DNA of 64,000 nucleotides from Streptomyces hayashii. GTDB taxonomy: Bacteria > Actinomycetota > Actinomycetes > Streptomycetales > Streptomycetaceae. The stretch covers positions 1 to 64,000 of the forward strand of contig NZ_JAHHIU010000080.1 in assembly GCF_024539815.1 (NCBI RefSeq), written 5' to 3'. Shown in pieces: positions 62,971-64,000 of this stretch; within the stretch, counting starts at the first letter, position 1, and each line of letters begins with the position of its first letter. A model generated the notes under the pieces. It did not search any database. It saw only the letters and a program-made list of their open reading frames with translations, and had not been told where the DNA came from. A program made the position numbers and the translations under genes.

Positions 62971-64000
62971 GTACAATGCCGTTGCAATAGCTCGTGGGCG
63001 TACGCTGCTGTGCAGTGTTCCCGGGGGTGGTGCGGGTGTCTGCGGACGTCGGTGAGTTATCGGGGTTGGGGCTGCTGACCTGGGTGTATCGGCCCGGGTT
63101 GGTGGATCGTGTGGTGGCCGCTTGCGGTCGTGCGGAGCAGCGTAGACGCCTGCTGCCGGCTCGGTTGGTGGTGTATTTCGTGCTCGCTCTGGCCCTGTTC
63201 TCGCCGGCACCGTATCTGGAGGTGATGCGGCATCTGGTCGAGGGCCTGCGTGGCCAAGGGCTGCTGGGCGAGTGGCGCATCCCGGCGAAGTCGTCGCTGT
63301 TTCGGGCCCGCCAGAGGCTGGGATCGGAGCCGCTGCGGGTGCTGTTTGCCACGACCGCGAAGCCGATGGGCACCGAGGCCACTCCGGGTTGCTTCTGGCG
63401 CGGGTTGCGGCTGCTGGCAGTGGACGGCACCTGCTGGGACGTGGCCGACAGTGTGGCCAACGAGGGCGCTTTCGGCCGTCCCGGAAACAGCCGCGGCCAC
63501 GACAAGTCCTGCTTTCCTCAGGTGCGGATGGCCTGTCTGATCGAGGTGGGCACCCACCTCGTCCTGGATGCCGAGCTGGCCGGCTGCCGCACCGGGGAAG
63601 TCACCCTGGTGGGCCGCCTGCCCCGCTCCTGCGGGCCGGGTCAACTCGTCCTGGCGGACCGGGAGTTTCTCGGCGTGCCGCTGTGGCGGGCCTTTGCCGC
63701 CAGCGGCGCCGACCTGCTGTGGCGGGTGCCGGCCAACCGCATCCTGCCCGTCGACCGGCAGTTGCGGGACGGCTCCTGGATCTCCCGCATCCACGCCGGC
63801 ACCGACCGCGCGCACCGTGATCCCGTCACCGTGCGGGTGGTGGCCTACCAGCTCAACGGCACTGGCCGTGAGGATGAGGACTACCGGCTGGTGACCAGCC
63901 TGCTCGACGCCCGCCGCTATCCAGCCCGCCAGCTGGCCGCGCTCTACCAAGAACGCTGGGAGGCGGAAGCCGTCTTCGCCGAGCTCAAGACCCATCAACG
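62971..64000 (+). mobile_element. IS4-family insertion sequence, left part only
   Basis: Begins between the nuclease remnant and the transposase start; CAATGCCGTTGCAATAGC at about 62974-62991 may be its left inverted repeat, but without the right end this cannot be confirmed. It runs past the end of the window. No target duplication can be judged. Confidence 0.6.
63015..64000 (+). CDS. IS4-family DDE transposase, 3' end beyond window
   Basis: At least 328 residues, open at the window end. Reads [20 protein letters not shown] from the GTG at 63015; GTGs at 63027, 63030 and 63036 are alternatives. DDE residues: Asp in LAVDGTCWD (about 139), Asp in [10 protein letters not shown] (about 213), Glu in the family signature [15 protein letters not shown] (about 312-326), which keeps the Y-x2-R-x3-E-x6-K spacing exactly. 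All visible motifs are intact, so the element may be active. Confidence 0.92.
   Translation, partial: MFPGVVRVSADVGELSGLGLLTWVYRPGLVDRVVAACGRAEQRRRLLPARLVVYFVLALALFSPAPYLEVMRHLVEGLRGQGLLGEWRIPAKSSLFRARQRLGSEPLRVLFATTAKPMGTEATPGCFWRGLRLLAVDGTCWDVADSVANEGAFGRPGNSRGHDKSCFPQVRMACLIEVGTHLVLDAELAGCRTGEVTLVGRLPRSCGPGQLVLADREFLGVPLWRAFAASGADLLWRVPANRILPVDRQLRDGSWISRIHAGTDRAHRDPVTVRVVAYQLNGTGREDEDYRLVTSLLDARRYPARQLAALYQERWEAEAVFAELKTHQ

Overview
The window looks like chromosomal DNA of a Streptomyces-type actinomycete. GC is very high, GTG and TTG starts are common, and there are many LacI-family regulators, twin-arginine (Tat) and lipoprotein export signals, sugar ABC transporters without a dedicated ATPase, and lineage-typical families (DUF6479, DUF6083). 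I saw no rRNA, tRNA or CRISPR array.

0.1-4.4 kb: a sugar-binding lipoprotein with a clear promoter, then an aminotransferase and a TetR regulator, each with a palindromic operator candidate. 4.4-30.6 kb: a locus for the pectin polymer rhamnogalacturonan I (RG-I). Secreted enzymes are two GH53 galactanases, two SGNH acetylesterases, a PL11 rhamnogalacturonan lyase, a beta-helix protein, a GH59 galactosidase with a ricin-type module, an alpha/beta hydrolase and a stand-alone carbohydrate-binding protein. Uptake and intracellular steps are a binding-protein ABC importer, a Gfo/Idh/MocA oxidoreductase coupled to a DUF6807 protein, a cupin and a cytosolic SGNH hydrolase. Three LacI regulators lie inside the locus. 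One 12-bp operator core, GTGAACGATCAC, occurs twice in the importer/LacI divergent promoter and once in front of the galactanase gene 8 kb away. A different long promoter element precedes both the beta-helix and the GH59 genes.

31.0-38.3 kb: a six-gene operon for breakdown of an unidentified aromatic compound (FAD monooxygenase, extradiol dioxygenase, amidohydrolase/decarboxylase, cyclase-family hydrolase, two FAH-family hydrolases) with a divergent LysR regulator. 38.5-41.2 kb: a fourth LacI regulator with an apparently leaderless promoter, next to a GH5 endoglucanase. 41.4-54.9 kb: core-like genes: a NarL-type two-component system, a sulfite-oxidase-like molybdoenzyme, an RpiB-like isomerase, a decayed phosphoketolase, an ATP-grasp ligase, a PAS/SpoIIE phosphatase, a UvrA2-like ABC ATPase, a Cys-rich four-helix protein, and an acyl-CoA dehydrogenase behind a KstR-like box.

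54.9-64.0 kb: an accessory island with visibly lower GC. It holds a Cys-rich unknown protein divergent from a small XRE regulator across a repeated operator, then a tight operon of a DUF6083 protein, an unknown 176-residue protein and a UvrD-like helicase carrying one frameshift. Convergent to this is a Gabija-like pair (OLD-family ATPase/TOPRIM nuclease plus UvrD helicase) whose nuclease gene has lost its 5' end to an IS4-family transposase that runs off the window. The DUF6083-unknown-helicase operon is the best candidate for an undescribed system.
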